A stretch of DNA of 64,000 bases from Thermothelomyces thermophilus ATCC 42464. Lineage: Eukaryota > Ascomycota > Sordariomycetes > Sordariales > Chaetomiaceae. The stretch is from assembly GCF_000226095.1 (NCBI RefSeq), contig NC_016478.1:1974001-2038000 (forward strand), given 5' to 3'. Under the pieces are notes generated by a model, which had not been told where the DNA came from, ran no database searches, and saw nothing but the letters and a program-made list of their open reading frames with translations. The translations under genes were made by a program, and so were the position numbers. Below are positions 10,845-22,985 of this stretch, in pieces; the first letter of the stretch is position 1; each line of letters begins with the position of its first letter.

Positions 10845-13800
10845 CTTTCTTTCCTTCTTTTTTCTCCCTTCTTGAACTTGCTCTATGTGGCGGATGGTCG
10901 CCATGCCTAGATATCCGGAAGAGAAAGCTGACAGAAGCTAGAGAGGACTGAAGCGTTGCAGAGATATCCCCCGGACCCCGGCTCTCTCTCGAGAGAGACT
11001 GTAGACTTGGCTTAGCGTGAGCCAAGGAACGCAGAAACAGACCGAAAAACGGAGCTGCGTCCAGCCAGGCCGTCCAAGAACACACAGAAGAGGGGACCAC
11101 AAGGGAGACTGGGGCAGGGCGATAGATGATGATGTGTTGGGAAGGGACAGGGGAGCGGAATTTAACGCGGGAACTTGCGATCCAACCAAGGGGATGAAAC
11201 ATGGGTTGTCAACAGTCGCTGCTTCAAAATTCCGATGCGGGATCACCAGATTAGAAACCTGCCGACGGTGAGAAAGCTCAGTTTGAACCCAAAAAGCGCT
11301 GCAGCAGCGAGGCGTGCATTTGCCCTACGACACTCCGTATTTAGCCAGCTGAAATAGTTATGAGACGTAAGGCAACGAGCATCAGCATCAGCTGGGTGCG
11401 CCGCCAAACTTAGACTCTCCTTTGTGAAACGATTGCTTCCGCCCGTTTTTGAACTATTTTCAGAAGAGCTGAGAAGCGGACGGCGCAGGTAGGTAGCGAA
11501 ATGCGCGCGGCAACGGCAGCAAGGGCAGGGTACCAACTTCAGCTCTTTCCAATGCCGTTCTCGGGTATCTCTCCAATGATAGTTCGAGCCAGACATCCAG
11601 CTTGTTCCTGTATGCAATTTTGCCATTACGTGTTGAGATAGGTACTCCGTATCGTTGCTGCAAAGCCCATGCCTCTCAATCAGAATTCGACCACGCCGCG
11701 CCGCGCCATTGAAGGCCAATTGCAGCACTGCAATACATTTTTGGCGGGCGGAACGAGCACTCGGAGAAAGTTTGGTTCTGTTCCACGCCACCCGCTGCTC
11801 GGGGGAATGGGATTGACCGGTGCAGGGCAGGCGAGCTATGGCACAGACGCTGCAGGAAGATGGAGAGGGAAAGAGGCTCGACCAAGGTTCGGGATAATTA
11901 CGGATTCCACACGGCCGGGGGCCACGCCGCGCGATGCCAAGGGCCGGCTTGTTGGCAAGCTTGGGGCACCCCCATGCGAGTCAGAACCGAAATGTGGGGA
12001 GGCCCTGGTCCAGGACCTTTTGACAGGGCGGCGGGAAAGGGCGAGCCGTGCAACACATGGCATCAATGAATGTGCAGAGTTCTGGTTTTGTCATGCTTTG
12101 TGCCCTTGTTTCTGCTCAGGGGTGCATTGGGCCATTCGTTATCTTCCAGGTCGCGTCGGCTGATCGACATGGGTCAGTTAGTGTTCTGGAACCAGAGCAA
12201 ACCCATGATTGCCTGGCTAGCGTAGAAACGAGGGTACGGACACCTCATGCCGACAAACAGAAAGACCCGAAGGCTTCTAGCGGCAATTCCAGAGCTTCTT
12301 TTGCTTCGACGACCCCTCCACTGTGTCTACACTAGCGTGTAGTTAGGGAGTGAGCTGTTTCAAAATCAGCCCCGCCGCGGGTGGCAATGTGCGACAGTTC
12401 CGAAGATCTCGACCATAGTTAATTCGGTCACGTACTGATGATATATCCGTAGCAAGAATGTAGTGTAAATCCCCGTCTCAGCTAAAGGGAAGGGCCAAGA
12501 CTGGTACCGACTGTTCAGCTGAGGTTTCATGTCCCGCATCTTCGGAGCAGAATGACCAAGAATGTCAATGAGCTCTACGTGCACACATAAATCTGGTGCA
12601 TCTGGGCGGTATCCCGTCTGCTTCTGGAGTCTGATGTGATGGCACCGCCAAAAAGGAAGCTGAGCCCACCCTAGGCACCGCGGCCGAGCGATTCAAATGC
12701 CCGATTTGGCATGTTTTCGTCCTAGCACGGCAACGCCCTTCTTTCGCTCTTTCCTCGCCGGGGTAATTTTCCGGAGCTCCTCTTAGATCGTGTTTTACGG
12801 AATGGAAGTCTGTCTCAAACTACAAGTACAAGCATTCCATAAAATCATTCGTGTAAATGATTGTGCCTAGCAGCAGCAGCAATCGCGAGTGAGGTTTACC
12901 CAATGTCACAAGAAGTCAAAGAGATTTGGGGGACAAGCCACCAGCGCCGCAGGATGGGACGGTTACAGCCACCAAGGCTACAAAAGATCTTAGGTTGTTT
13001 GCCGCAAGCGAGCCAGACAGAGTCAATGCACTATGAAAGTACTGGAGGTAATAGTAACATGTTCTATGTCTGGTATGATCGGGAAGTGTTGTACATACTA
13101 CCTTACTATAAGGGGAGATAGTGACACGGTCTAGTCCGTAGATGAAGTTGGTTGGTAGTGCCTTATAGGTATAGTACCCGTCAAGCATATCCCTCTCTCT
13201 CTTCACTGTACCACAGTAGGTACTGTACGGAGTAGTGAATGTAAGGATTTACAAACAGTTACAGATGATATTGATGTACAATACATAGTAACTAGTGTAC
13301 GGTACCGTGGTATAGCAGCACGGACCTTTTAGCCCGCGAAGAATCGCCCGCCCACATGCCTTCCGCGGCCCACTACGGATTAGTACCTCCTAGAACCGGG
13401 GATTTAACATTTTCGTGCTCCCCTACGCGATGGGGAACCCCTCGTTAGCTAGTGGTCTTGTCAAGTTCCGGTAGCTCGTTGCAGCCAGATCTTCTTCCTC
13501 CTTCTGGTGCGCGGGTTGAGAGATCTCTGTCTGGTGGCCTTAACTATCGATATTGCATGCCTCCTGTAATATCTGTACTTGGTTTCCCATCACGGAACAC
13601 CACATCACCTGCATGCTGTCCAACGACATCCTTGCCCGTGCACCGCCAAACCTGAGCTGCGTGCACGCCACTTGCAGGACCCAAAACCCCTGACCTGCGC
13701 TTGTGGAGCGGCCCCCGGATCGTCCCTTGTGCAAGTTCTACCAATCAGTCAGCTTCAGAAACCTCCATCCGTCTCCCTGCTTTAGCCCCGAGTCCTTGCG

Positions 13801-14489
13801 CCACCGGGCAGCGGATCAAAATCCTAAAGAACGCCTTCGCTCCACCTCTAAACCCTTTCGATAATCTCTTCCCTCCGCCGAACTCGATCGCATCCCGGAT
13901 CGACGAGCAACAAGATTGAACGCTTCCGGGCACACATCCCACCAACCGACTGCCGAGTGCCGACAGCCGACCTTGCCTTCGCCGGGTCTGTAACAGGCCC
14001 CGTACGGCCACCACGTCCCGAGACTGGCCTGCCCGCACGCATCTGAGAGGTAGTCAGTGCCCTACTAGTAATAAGAATCGAGAAAAAGCGGCAAAGAGAG
14101 GGTCCTTGCTACGGGGGCCCCCGAACAACGGCGGGGAACGAACGACAACGACAGTCGAGCGTGCTGCACACAAGGAAACCCCAACCGCAAGCTTGCCAGC
14201 GCGCCATCGGCAAGTCGCGCGCAAGTGATCAATTTTGTGTTTTGTGAGACGATGAGGTATGTACTGCACATATACAGGTCTGGCCGAACCTCTCTGGGCC
14301 CCCTCCGGTGATCTGTGGGTGATTGCTTCTTTCTGCGGGCCGCGTCGTCCGCCATTGCGCCGAGAGCTGTGAAAGCGCATGCGACGCTCTGGTCCCTGCA
14401 GGCGCGCGCATCCTTGAGCATTAGTTATCGTCTTTCGGCCTTTTCCTGCTTCTACTCGGGTTCCCGTCGCTGACCGAGTTCGCATCAAT
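10845..14489. other. Intergenic region, 3.6 kb, including the long 5' flank of the HSF-type gene
   Basis: I found no gene. Short frames on both strands lack conserved motifs and good codon use. The motifs TACTCCGTA (11643-11651) and TACGGAGTA (13226-13234) occur here. The 13.0-13.3 kb part is AT-richer with short direct repeats of GTACT type. The last several hundred bases are presumably promoter and leader of the HSF-type gene. Confidence 0.5.
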
Positions 14490-14570
14490 ATGCAGAGCAG
14501 ATGGCCGCTGCGACTGAAAGCGCGCCGGCGACCCAGACAGCTCAAGGTTCCGACTCGTCAATGGGTGTAA
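14490..14570 (+). other. Upstream ORF overlapping the HSF-type start codon
   Basis: An ATG at 14490, with A at -3, opens a 26-codon frame ([20 protein letters not shown]…) that ends at TAA 14568-14570. It overlaps the main ORF (start 14501) by 70 nt in another frame. If transcription starts upstream, scanning ribosomes meet this ATG first, and its stop lies downstream of the main start, so it should reduce initiation there. The transcript start is unknown. Confidence 0.5.
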
Positions 14571-16554
14571 GGACCATTCCCATCATTGCGCCCACGATCC
14601 AGATGTCTACGCCGTCTCCCGGAGAACCCATGGACATCACGACCCCGACGGGCTCGTCCGCCCCGGCTTCGGCCACCAAGAGCCCGGACCGCGACGTCAA
14701 GCCCAACGGAGCGAGTAACGACCGGCTGCAACCGCCGCCCTCGCAGAACGAACAGCCTCCGCAAGAGAACAACATGCCCGCGCCGTCGTCCACAACAACG
14801 TCCACCTCAACGCCAGCTGTCCACCAGCCAAAGGTCCAGACGGCCTTCATCCACAAGCTATGGAGGTGCGCCTCGTTTCCCACCCTCCCGGTCTGCCATG
14901 GCTGCTAAAACAATGGGTCGTGACAGCATGTTGGAAGACCAGAAGATACAACATTTGATCTCGTGGACTGCGAATTCAGATAGCTTTGTCATCCAGCCAT
15001 CGCATGAGTTTTCGAAAGTGCTAGCGTACAGACTTCCCCCTCCCTTTTTTTTTCTCTCTCACCTCTCACCTTCCCCGCCTCTAAGTAGGTAATCGTAGCT
15101 GACCCGATGCAGACAATACTTTAAGCATACCAACATTTCGTCGTTCGTACGTCAACTAAACATGTATGGGTTTCACAAAGGTACGAGGCGGAGAACTTAG
15201 AATGGAACATAGTCATGCTGTGGGCCACCGCTGACAAGCACATAGTGAGCGATGTATTCGCCCACGGAACGCCCGACTCGACCATGTGGGAGTTCAAGCA
15301 TGGCAACGGGAACTTCAAACGAGGTGACATGATGGGGCTGCGCGAGATCAGGCGGCGAGCTTCTCGCCATGCGCTCGTGCATAGGGAGTACAACAACCAG
15401 AGACCGCAGGCATCGCAGCCGGGGACCCCCTCGGAGCCCGCGGCGTCCTCGCATGACGCGACCAACCCGAGACTGACCAACATCGAGCACACTCTCTATG
15501 ACCTGAGCGCTCGGCTGCAGCGCCATGAGGAGCATGCACAGCTGATGCAGGTCAAGCACCAGGCCATCATGGACACGGTGGGCCGCCTGCTGCAATTTAA
15601 CCAGGAGCTGTCACGCGCCGTTCTGGCCCTCAATCCCAATCCCGACAACCCGATACACCGGGACGGTAAGTTCTGGGCCGCTCCCCACGTTTGGTGGTGG
15701 TAGTACCGGCATAGGCTAATACTGCTTGTCCAATGCTAGTCTCGGCCCTCCAATCCGAAGTCCAGCGGCACATGGAGTACTTTCGCTCCCTCGAGGAGCC
15801 CCACGATCAGCTGTTCGCGAGCACCCGCCCCTACTTCTCCAACGTGGAGAACGCCCCCGTCTCCCCGAGGCAATTACCCCAAGATGACCCTCGCAGGGCC
15901 AATGTTGCAGCTCCCCAAGCCCGGCAGCCCAATTACTATCGCCCGTCGGTACCCTCGAACCTGTCTATTGGCACCCGCCGTCCATATGGGTCAATAGGCG
16001 GGAATAGCGTCCAATCCTCGCCGTCGTCCATCCGCGTCCAGCCCCCGCCGCCACCGCCACCCGGGCCGCATCCCCTAGCCAACGTCGAGCTCCCGCCTAG
16101 CAGTCTCGCCCGGCGACACACCTCGGCCGACATCCGCGCGCATGGCTGGCAGCCGAATCCACCTCCGTTCACGTCAGGAGGCCCTTCCTCCTCTCAGTGG
16201 CCGTCCTCCCCGAGCCGCCTAGCGCCCGGTGATGATCAGCGCCACCGTGACTCGTTCTCCCACTACTCGCTGCAGCCGCCGTCGCAGCCACACTCGCGCC
16301 CCGCGACGCCCCCGCTGCCGCACTTGTCCAACGGCGGGCCGCCCCCGGCGGTGGATACGTTTGGCAGCTGGTCGTGGAACTCGGCGAACCGAAGTGATAA
16401 CCGGAACCTCACGGTCAAGGACCACTCGGCACCGCCGACCAGGAGGGGCAGCATGGCCCATATCCTGAACCCAACCGATACGGCCGAGCATCCGGACGAG
16501 GACGGGCTGGATCCGAGGGGGGACGACGACCGAAAACGAAAGAGGCTGCAGTGA
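14501..16554 (+). CDS. SFL1: HSF-domain transcription factor, Sfl1-like
   Basis: Five exons (14501-14865, 14927-15025, 15113-15180, 15246-15665, 15740-16554) give 588 aa. The introns are 61, 87, 65 and 74 nt and all phases agree. The heat-shock-factor DNA-binding domain spans about residues 111-217: [11 protein letters not shown], then [30 protein letters not shown], the recognition helix around [14 protein letters not shown] (164-177) and the wing ending [14 protein letters not shown]. The domain is split by three introns, as is common in fungi. A heptad-like coiled coil at about 257-303 ([20 protein letters not shown]) fits oligomerisation. The flanks are Pro/Ser/Thr-rich and disordered; the C-terminus ends in a basic [18 protein letters not shown] and the following [11 protein letters not shown] are typical of the Sfl1 group rather than of Hsf1. 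Yeast Sfl1 is a nuclear repressor and activator of flocculation and stress genes; the role here is inferred from family. An overlapping uORF may control translation. Confidence 0.9.
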
Positions 16555-17639
16555 CCGCCGCCGCCGATCCCTGATCCCGCCCCCATCTGACCGACCTCCG
16601 GCTCCGCCTGAACCGCTACACTGCGCATCCTTACGTTTTAGAATGTCTTGCTATCATTGTAATCCTAACAGCTTCTGGAAATCCTTTCGCTTCATCATAA
16701 CTGCTCCGGTCGCAGCCAGTGAAGATATCTACATACTGCCTAATCAGCCCTCAGCATCTCGCTACCACCATGTCTTTCCCATTCGGACCCCCCTCTTTCG
16801 CATCTGATTCTTCCTTTAATTTGATCGATCCAGGTTGCCGGTCAGAGCTGGACGTTATTGCAGTTCTCGTATGGGTCGCGGTGGTTCTTGAAGGGTCGGC
16901 CCCATCCACGGGTGGTTGGGCGGAGGGAGGGTTTGTTTGGGGCGGGGGGGAGGGGGGGATTGTAATTAGGTTGATGCATTTGAAGAACAAAGGGCCTTCC
17001 CCCCACACCTACCCCCCCTCCCTTTTTTTTTTTTTCCCAAGCCGCCGTTCGCTTCCTTTCGACTCTCGTCTCTGGCTAATATTGGGTGTGTGTCGGGGCA
17101 TCTGAGTATGGGTCCGGAGTTTGGCTGTGGCCCCCCGGCCGTTGGCGTCGCTGATATAGGCAGTTTGATGTTGTGGGGTGCAAGCAGAGTTTGTTTGTAC
17201 AAGCTTGGTGAAGTTTTTTTCTTTCTTGCAAAGGTTCGGAGAGGGAGGAAATGGAGGGATGGAACGGGCGGCCCGGTGGGAAAAGTGCCTTATTGCGATC
17301 TGTCTTGACATTTGTATGGTCTTCTTTCTCTCTGAAGGGATTCCTTCCCGGCGACAATGTCAGGATAATGTATTCAGTATTGTACCCCTAGTCGAGGCTA
17401 GGTAGCAACGCTGCTCGCCTTGGGAGCCGAATTTGTTCTGCATGCGTTGTGAACCTGTGTCGCTTCAGAGGTCGAGTGCGGCCGACATCGACGGATGCAT
17501 CATTGCGTTCTGCTGAAAGAAATCACGACGTCGGTTCTGCATAGGTATGTATTTGACACAACCCACGATCTTCGAATAAAGAAAAAAAAAAGCACAGTAA
17601 AACTTGCGCGATGTCATCCCCTGCAATTCATCGAAATCC
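16555..17639. other. Convergent intergenic region with G/C homopolymer tracts
   Basis: It holds the 3' flanks of the HSF-type gene (plus) and the lysine-rich protein gene (minus). A G-rich run lies near 16940-16960, C-runs and a T11 run near 17001-17036, and an A-run near 17580. No gene is recognised. Confidence 0.5.
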
Positions 17640-18746
17640 TCAGTCCTCACCACCGCTAGCTTCACTCTCGGCGTCCCCGTTGGCCTCTTTCGACAGCTCC
17701 CTCTCCCTCTTCTTCTTCTTCTTGTTCTTGTTCTTCTTCTTCTTCTTCTTCTTTTTTTCTTCCGTGCCCCCCTCCTGTTCGGGCACATCTGCCACCTGCT
17801 GTTCTTGTCCTTCTTCTCCAGCTCCCACATCGCCCATAAGAACGTCCCCGCCCTCCCCAGCAGCCCCCGCGTCCGTCTGCGAGGTTACTGCACCTCGTCC
17901 TCTTTCCTTCTCATCTTCGTCATCCTCCGCCCCGGTCCCACCAGGCGCGCGTGAATGTGAATCAGACCCAGCCCCAGCCCCAGTCCCAGGCCCGTCCGGC
18001 CCCTCCACCCTGATCCTCTTCTTCTTCTTCCTCCTCCTCCTCGACTCCTCCTCCCCGCCTTGCGCACTTTCGTCCCCAGTCCTGGCACCACCACCACCAG
18101 CACCGGCAACAGGAGCAGCCGCGGCGGCGACGACGGGCCTTCTTTTGCCCTTTACGAGCGCCCCCTTGCCCACATCCTCCTCGCTCTCGCTCCCGTCGAC
18201 CGCCGCGGCTGCTCCCCTCTTCCGACCGCGGTCCCCGCTCTGCTGCTGCTGCTGCTGCTGCTCCCGCTCGGCGAGCTGCCGCGCCGCGTTCCGGCCGAGG
18301 ACCTTCCTCCGGAGCAGGGCCCTCTCGCGGTCCTCTTGCGCCGCCGCCAACGGGTTGTTCGAGGAGGACGGCGGCGGAATGTAGCCTATCCCGACGTTGT
18401 CGGGCAGCGCGGGGTCCAAGTCGTCGGCGAGGCGGGGGTCGGGGGTGGTTGTTGTTGTTGTGGTTGTTGTCGGGGTTTGTGACCGGGTGGACGAGGACGT
18501 GCTGGATGATGATGCGGCGAGGGAGGAGAAGCCGCCTTCCGCCTTTGCGGCGGTGGCCTTGGTAGTAGTAGTGGTGGTGGTGGATGATGATGATGCCGGA
18601 GGGGTGACAGGCGGGGTGATGGGGCGGTGGCCCGCGAGGGAGAGGACTCGCTGATGTTTTGCCCTGGCTAGGGCGATGCGGTTGAAGATCTGGTTGAAGT
18701 CCGCGGCGGAAGGAGGCCGCCGGGCGGACTCCCCTTCGGCGGCCAT
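17640..18746 (-). CDS. Low-complexity Lys/Ala-rich protein, possibly DUF3245-like
   Basis: A single uninterrupted ORF of 368 codons with an ATG at 18746. The only part that looks conserved is the N-terminus (DFNQIFNRIALARAKHQRVL, about residues 16-35), a short DNVGIGYIPP segment near 134-143 and a basic helix (LLRRKVLGRNAARQLAEREQ). These recall the fungal DUF3245 family, but I hold that loosely. The rest is repeat-driven: Thr and Ser runs, a Gln8 run encoded by a CTG/CAG array near 18241, acidic stretches and a C-terminal poly-Lys block (17696-17760). The Lys-rich tail could act as a nuclear or nucleolar signal. The continuous frame through such biased sequence, with a start in good context, supports a real gene. 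Function unknown. Confidence 0.7.
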   Translation of the reverse strand: MAAEGESARRPPSAADFNQIFNRIALARAKHQRVLSLAGHRPITPPVTPPASSSSTTTTTTTKATAAKAEGGFSSLAASSSSTSSSTRSQTPTTTTTTTTTPDPRLADDLDPALPDNVGIGYIPPPSSSNNPLAAAQEDRERALLRRKVLGRNAARQLAEREQQQQQQQSGDRGRKRGAAAAVDGSESEEDVGKGALVKGKRRPVVAAAAAPVAGAGGGGARTGDESAQGGEEESRRRRKKKKRIRVEGPDGPGTGAGAGSDSHSRAPGGTGAEDDEDEKERGRGAVTSQTDAGAAGEGGDVLMGDVGAGEEGQEQQVADVPEQEGGTEEKKKKKKKKNKNKKKKKRERELSKEANGDAESEASGGED

Positions 18747-19949
18747 CCTTGCTTGAATAATTCAGAAGATCAGATTTCGTGTGTCGTTATGAGTCGCTTG
18801 ACGAGTAATCGTAAGCGGTGGTCTCTTGGTTGAGCTGTTGTTGGTGTTTCTCCCGCTTTTTTTCTCTCCTCCTTGTGAGAATTGGTTGCTTATTTTCTGA
18901 AATAGTCTTTGTATAACCGCAAACAGCTTTTAAGTTCAGACTTTAATATCTGTTTCGCAAAACGAACTAATTATGTTGGAACATGGAAGATGGAATATGA
19001 GATGAGAGCACGCTCAACTGATTGTGAAATTTGACCTTATCTGACTATTCCATATCTGTGGTGATTATGCACATATACAGGGGTTCATGCAAATAACGAG
19101 GTATTCTAATGCATGCGAATCGTCCGATACTGATCAGTGTGCTCTCACACATACTACGTAATCAGCCCTCGTACTCCTCGAGTCACACGCGACAATGTAG
19201 AGCTCGCGATTAGACGCAATGCTGGTCATCGCGCTCAACTTTGGTTGCCCGTCCGTCCTTGAGCGGCTCTCAAGGTCAGAGCCTTCATTGGTTGGTCGTG
19301 GCCCCTCTTGCTTCGTGTGTAATCTCTGCGCACACTGTACGAGTTTAGATATCAGCCAGCGCCATCCTGCATTGAGCACATCCGGGGCGTTGCATCTAAG
19401 AAAATAACCAAAAATAAACCAAAGCGCGTTCAACCTACCACTGTTCTGTCCAAGCGACTCCTCGATCCGGGAGCACCACCCGTTTTCTGCATGTGAGGTT
19501 CTAGCGCCGGTGCCCAAGCATTCATGGGCGGGCGGTGAAGACTCCTTCCCGAGGAGCCACTACTACCACACTGGCGGTGCAGTCTAGTCAAGCTCTAGTT
19601 GAGCGGTTCTGATATAATAGTCATCCCAAAACGGAGGATGCATCACCTTCCAATTATCGGGTACCGTACCCGGAGAAGGTGTTGGCCATTGGGTGCCTAC
19701 CTTGGTAAGATCGATAGAGGAACCGAGAAAAGAAAGGGCTGCATTCCGTTTTCCGTAGATCGTCCCGCTAGGTCAAGGCCACCCGCACCAGACCCTTTCC
19801 CTGGAACTTGTGGTTGCTAACATTTCAAACGTCCTAATCCTATATATCGACCTATGATGATGCGCTGCACATCTAGTGCCTTATTGGCGTACACCATGTA
19901 GCGCCCTATACATGTGTCGTTACACGAAATATATGTCAGCTGCTTGATG
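18747..19949. other. AT-richer intergenic region
   Basis: It contains the 5' flank of the Lys-rich protein gene and about 1 kb of AT-richer sequence. No conserved open frame or RNA gene is recognised. Confidence 0.5.
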
Positions 19950-20422
19950 TTGAATCACAGATAGCCAAAGTCGACCCGGAAGACGTCCCGAACTGCTTGG
20001 CACTCAACCGCCACGCCAACCTCATCGTCGAGCTGAACCACGAGCGTGCCCAACTCACCCACACACGGATGAGGGCCTGGAAGGAACGTTGTGCTCGACT
20101 GGCAGCTTCCACCTCGCCATACAGCAACTGCCCGGACGCGGACATCGCCTGCGAAGAATACGACGCCCTCGTCCAAGTGGGACCCAGCATCATCGCCCAC
20201 GTCATGCTCGAGTACAGCAAAGACCAGTCCGGGCCGTGGTACAAGCTCATGTATCAACTGGTGCGTGAGAAGGCCATGACGAGCGCAGCGCGGGAAGACC
20301 GCTGGGCGGAGGCAAATTCATATAGCCTGTGGCGGGACTGGTTCGAGCACAGGAAACACCACGAAGCGTGCGAGAACGGATTTACGCCGTCGTACTTGAC
20401 CAATGCTGTGCAGCTGCGCTAG
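19950..20422 (+). pseudogene. Remnant or 3' exon of a fungal multicopy protein family
   Basis: The frame around 19971-20422 encodes about 150 residues that read like a real protein: VDPEDVPNCLALNRHANLIV, EEYDALVQVGPSIIAHVMLE, YSKDQSGPWYKLMYQLV and SLWRDWFEHRKHHEA. I recall this YDALVQ…HVMLEYSKDQ…WRDWFEH pattern from many uncharacterised filamentous-fungal proteins that often occur in several copies. There is no in-frame ATG between the upstream stop near 19872 and this block. A possible acceptor (TCACAG, ending about 19966) precedes it. It is therefore either the last exon of a gene whose first exon I cannot find, or a truncated copy. The natural stop after NAVQLR looks genuine. Confidence 0.5.
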
Positions 20423-21275
20423 GGATGAAGCGCTTGGTGGGATGCAGGACTCTTGTACGTATTCCAAGAATGGATAATCACTTTAGGATCTTCTTGCCCC
20501 CTTTTCCGTCCCTGTGCTCTGCTGCTGCGTGATCACAGCCAACTGGAAGGGACGCGCTGAAGCTGCCCTTGGAGAGTGATTCCCTACCTTACCGTTGATT
20601 ACTGCCAACCTAGGCATTGCGTGCTTGTCTACCTGATTTACCGAGGTATAATAATACTACGTCAACCCTAACCCAAAGCTGGGATAACGACCAACGGTTA
20701 GCTACGGCACTTTGCGAAGAAACCTTCCACGACCGAGCCCCAAATCGCGCGTAGTATCTGAGGCAATTGAGCTCGAGCTCATGATTCAGCAGCCTGAAGC
20801 CTCCCGAGCGTATGGTTGAGCATGGAGTAGGTAGATAACCTCATTGTCTCCCTGCAAGCGCATGCAGCGCTTCTTCAGCCGTCTGCGGTAGAAATGCTGG
20901 GTTAGAACATGTGTTTCATCGTAGCTGTTTGTGTTTATTCGTCTTGAGCATCAACGCCTGGTAAGAGCGCATCGCTCAACAATGATGAATCCGGTTTCGA
21001 CCGACCCAAGTGCCGACAGATGGGAAAGCGTAGCGACGCGGGTGATAAAATCCACGGGTTGCGGGCATGCCATTGGCTCGGAGATTCCCGCAATCAGGCC
21101 GAGCTCCAAAACTGCCAACTGCGACACGCTTGAAGGATGCGCCCTCGAGCGTCATTTCCGAAAGCGACCTAGAGCCCCTTCAAACCAACGCAGTCTTTTG
21201 GCGACAGAGTAACGGCCACCTCTCCCCTCTCCGCGGCGATTTTATCCCACGATTAATCCATTATAGTCCTTCACA
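20423..21275. other. Intergenic region upstream of the succinate-CoA ligase gene
   Basis: It includes the promoter and leader of the downstream gene. The region around 20560-20800 is AT-richer. I see no gene. Confidence 0.45.
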
Positions 21276-22985
21276 ATGTACAGACTCGGTCGTAGCCGCG
21301 CATTGGCGTCGGCCTTCGCCGCGCCCAAGGTGCGAATTCTCCCGCCATCAAATCTCGCTCTGTCCGCTAGGGGAGCCCCCAAAAAGTTGAAGCTAACGTC
21401 GACACCGCCGACAGGTTTCTCCCTCCCCCAGACTCCAGAGCATTGCGCAACAACAAAGGAGAGCCCTGAGCATCCACGAGTACCGCTCCGCCGACCTCCT
21501 CCGCCAGGTGAGAGAAGATTTTGCGCCCGGATATGCCCCTGATCCAGAGGAGAAAGACAGAAAAAAGAAAAATAGATAAACAAAAAGAATATCTGCTGAC
21601 GTGGGCCATCCGGCGACACGCAGTATGGCATCGATATTCCAAAGGGCGCCGTCGCGACGACGGCGGCTGAGGCCGAGGCGGTCGCCAAGAGCATCGGCAC
21701 CGACGACATGGTGATCAAGGCTCAGGTGCTCGCCGGCGGGCGCGGCAAGGGCAGCTTCGACAACGGCCTCAAGGGCGGCGTTCGCGTCATCTACTCGCCC
21801 ACCGAGGCCAAGATGTTCGCCGAGCAGATGATCGGCCACAAGCTCATCACCAAGCAGACGGGCGCCGCCGGCCGTCTGTGCAACGCCGTCTACATCTGCG
21901 AGCGCAAGTTCGCCCGCCGCGAGTTCTACCTGGCCGTGCTCATGGACCGCGCGTCGCAGGGACCCGTCATCGTCTCGTCGTCGCAGGGCGGCATGGACAT
22001 TGAGACGGTCGCCAAGGAGAACCCCGACGCCATCACGACCACCTACATCGACATCAACGTGGGCGTGACGGACGAGATCGCGCGCGGCATCGCCACCAAG
22101 CTGGGCTTCAGCGAGCAGTGCATCGAGGACGCCAAGGACACCATCAAGAACCTGTACCGCATCTTCCTCGAGAAGGACGCGACCCAGATCGAGATCAACC
22201 CGCTCTCGGAGACGTCGGACCACAAGGTCATGTGCATGGATGCCAAGTTCGGCTTTGACGACAACGCCGAGTTCCGCCAGAAGGAGGTGTTCAGCTGGCG
22301 CGACACCACCCAGGAGGACCCGGAGGAGGTGCGGGCCGCCGAGGCCGGGCTCAACTTCATCAAGCTGGACGGCGACATCGGCTGCCTGGTCAACGGCGCC
22401 GGCCTGGCCATGGCCACCATGGACATTATCAAGCTCAACGGTGGGCAGCCGGCCAACTTCCTCGACGTCGGCGGCGGCGCCACCCCGGCGGCCATCAAGG
22501 AGGCCTTTGAGCTCATCACCAGCGACCCCAAGGTGACGGCCATCTTTGTCAACATCTTTGGCGGCATCGTGCGCTGCGACGCCATCGCCCACGGCCTCAT
22601 CAACACGGTCAAGTCGCTCGACCTGAAGATCCCCATCATTGCCCGCCTGCAGGGCACCAACATGGAGCAGGCCCACCAGCTCATCAACGACTCGGGCATG
22701 AAGATCTTCTCCATCGACGACCTGCAGAGCGCCGCCGAGCGCGCCGTCCAGCTGTCCAAGGTTGTCAAGATGGGTGCGTGGCCTCGTCCTTCCCTACAAG
22801 GATAGATTCTTGTGTTTCTTTCTTTCCGTCTTTTGTTTTACTTTCTTTCTTATCGTTATCCCACTTCTCCCTTTCTATTCTTCCCCCTGCTTTGGTTGAT
22901 CGTTTGGCTGACTTTTTACTTTGCTTTTTTTTTCTCTACAGCTCGTGACATTGACGTTGGCGTCGAGTTCACCTTGGGTATCTGA
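21276..22985 (+). CDS. Succinate-CoA ligase beta subunit, mitochondrial
   Basis: Four exons (21276-21329, 21415-21507, 21624-22773, 22942-22985) give 446 aa. The last exon adds only [14 protein letters not shown] after KVVKM. With the alpha subunit this enzyme interconverts succinyl-CoA and succinate with NDP phosphorylation in the TCA cycle. Residues 1 to about 36 ([18 protein letters not shown]… through AQQQRR) are Arg/Ala/Ser-rich with no acidic residues, as in a mitochondrial presequence; mature sequence likely begins near ALSIHEY. The ATP-grasp region includes [12 protein letters not shown]. The beta-subunit signature [17 protein letters not shown] and the CoA-ligase domain motif [12 protein letters not shown] follow. 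In intron 1 the GTGCGA donor pairs with the GACAG acceptor at 21414, which keeps phase 0; the nearer CCCCCAG would break the frame. Codon use is strongly C/G-ending, typical of high expression. ADP versus GDP preference cannot be told. Confidence 0.95.

Noticed and set aside
21393-22676. 427-codon open frame antisense to the succinate-CoA ligase gene
   Set aside because: It mirrors the strongly G/C-ending codon use of the real gene on the other strand; the translation has no family features and crosses the real introns and exons without regard to splice sites.
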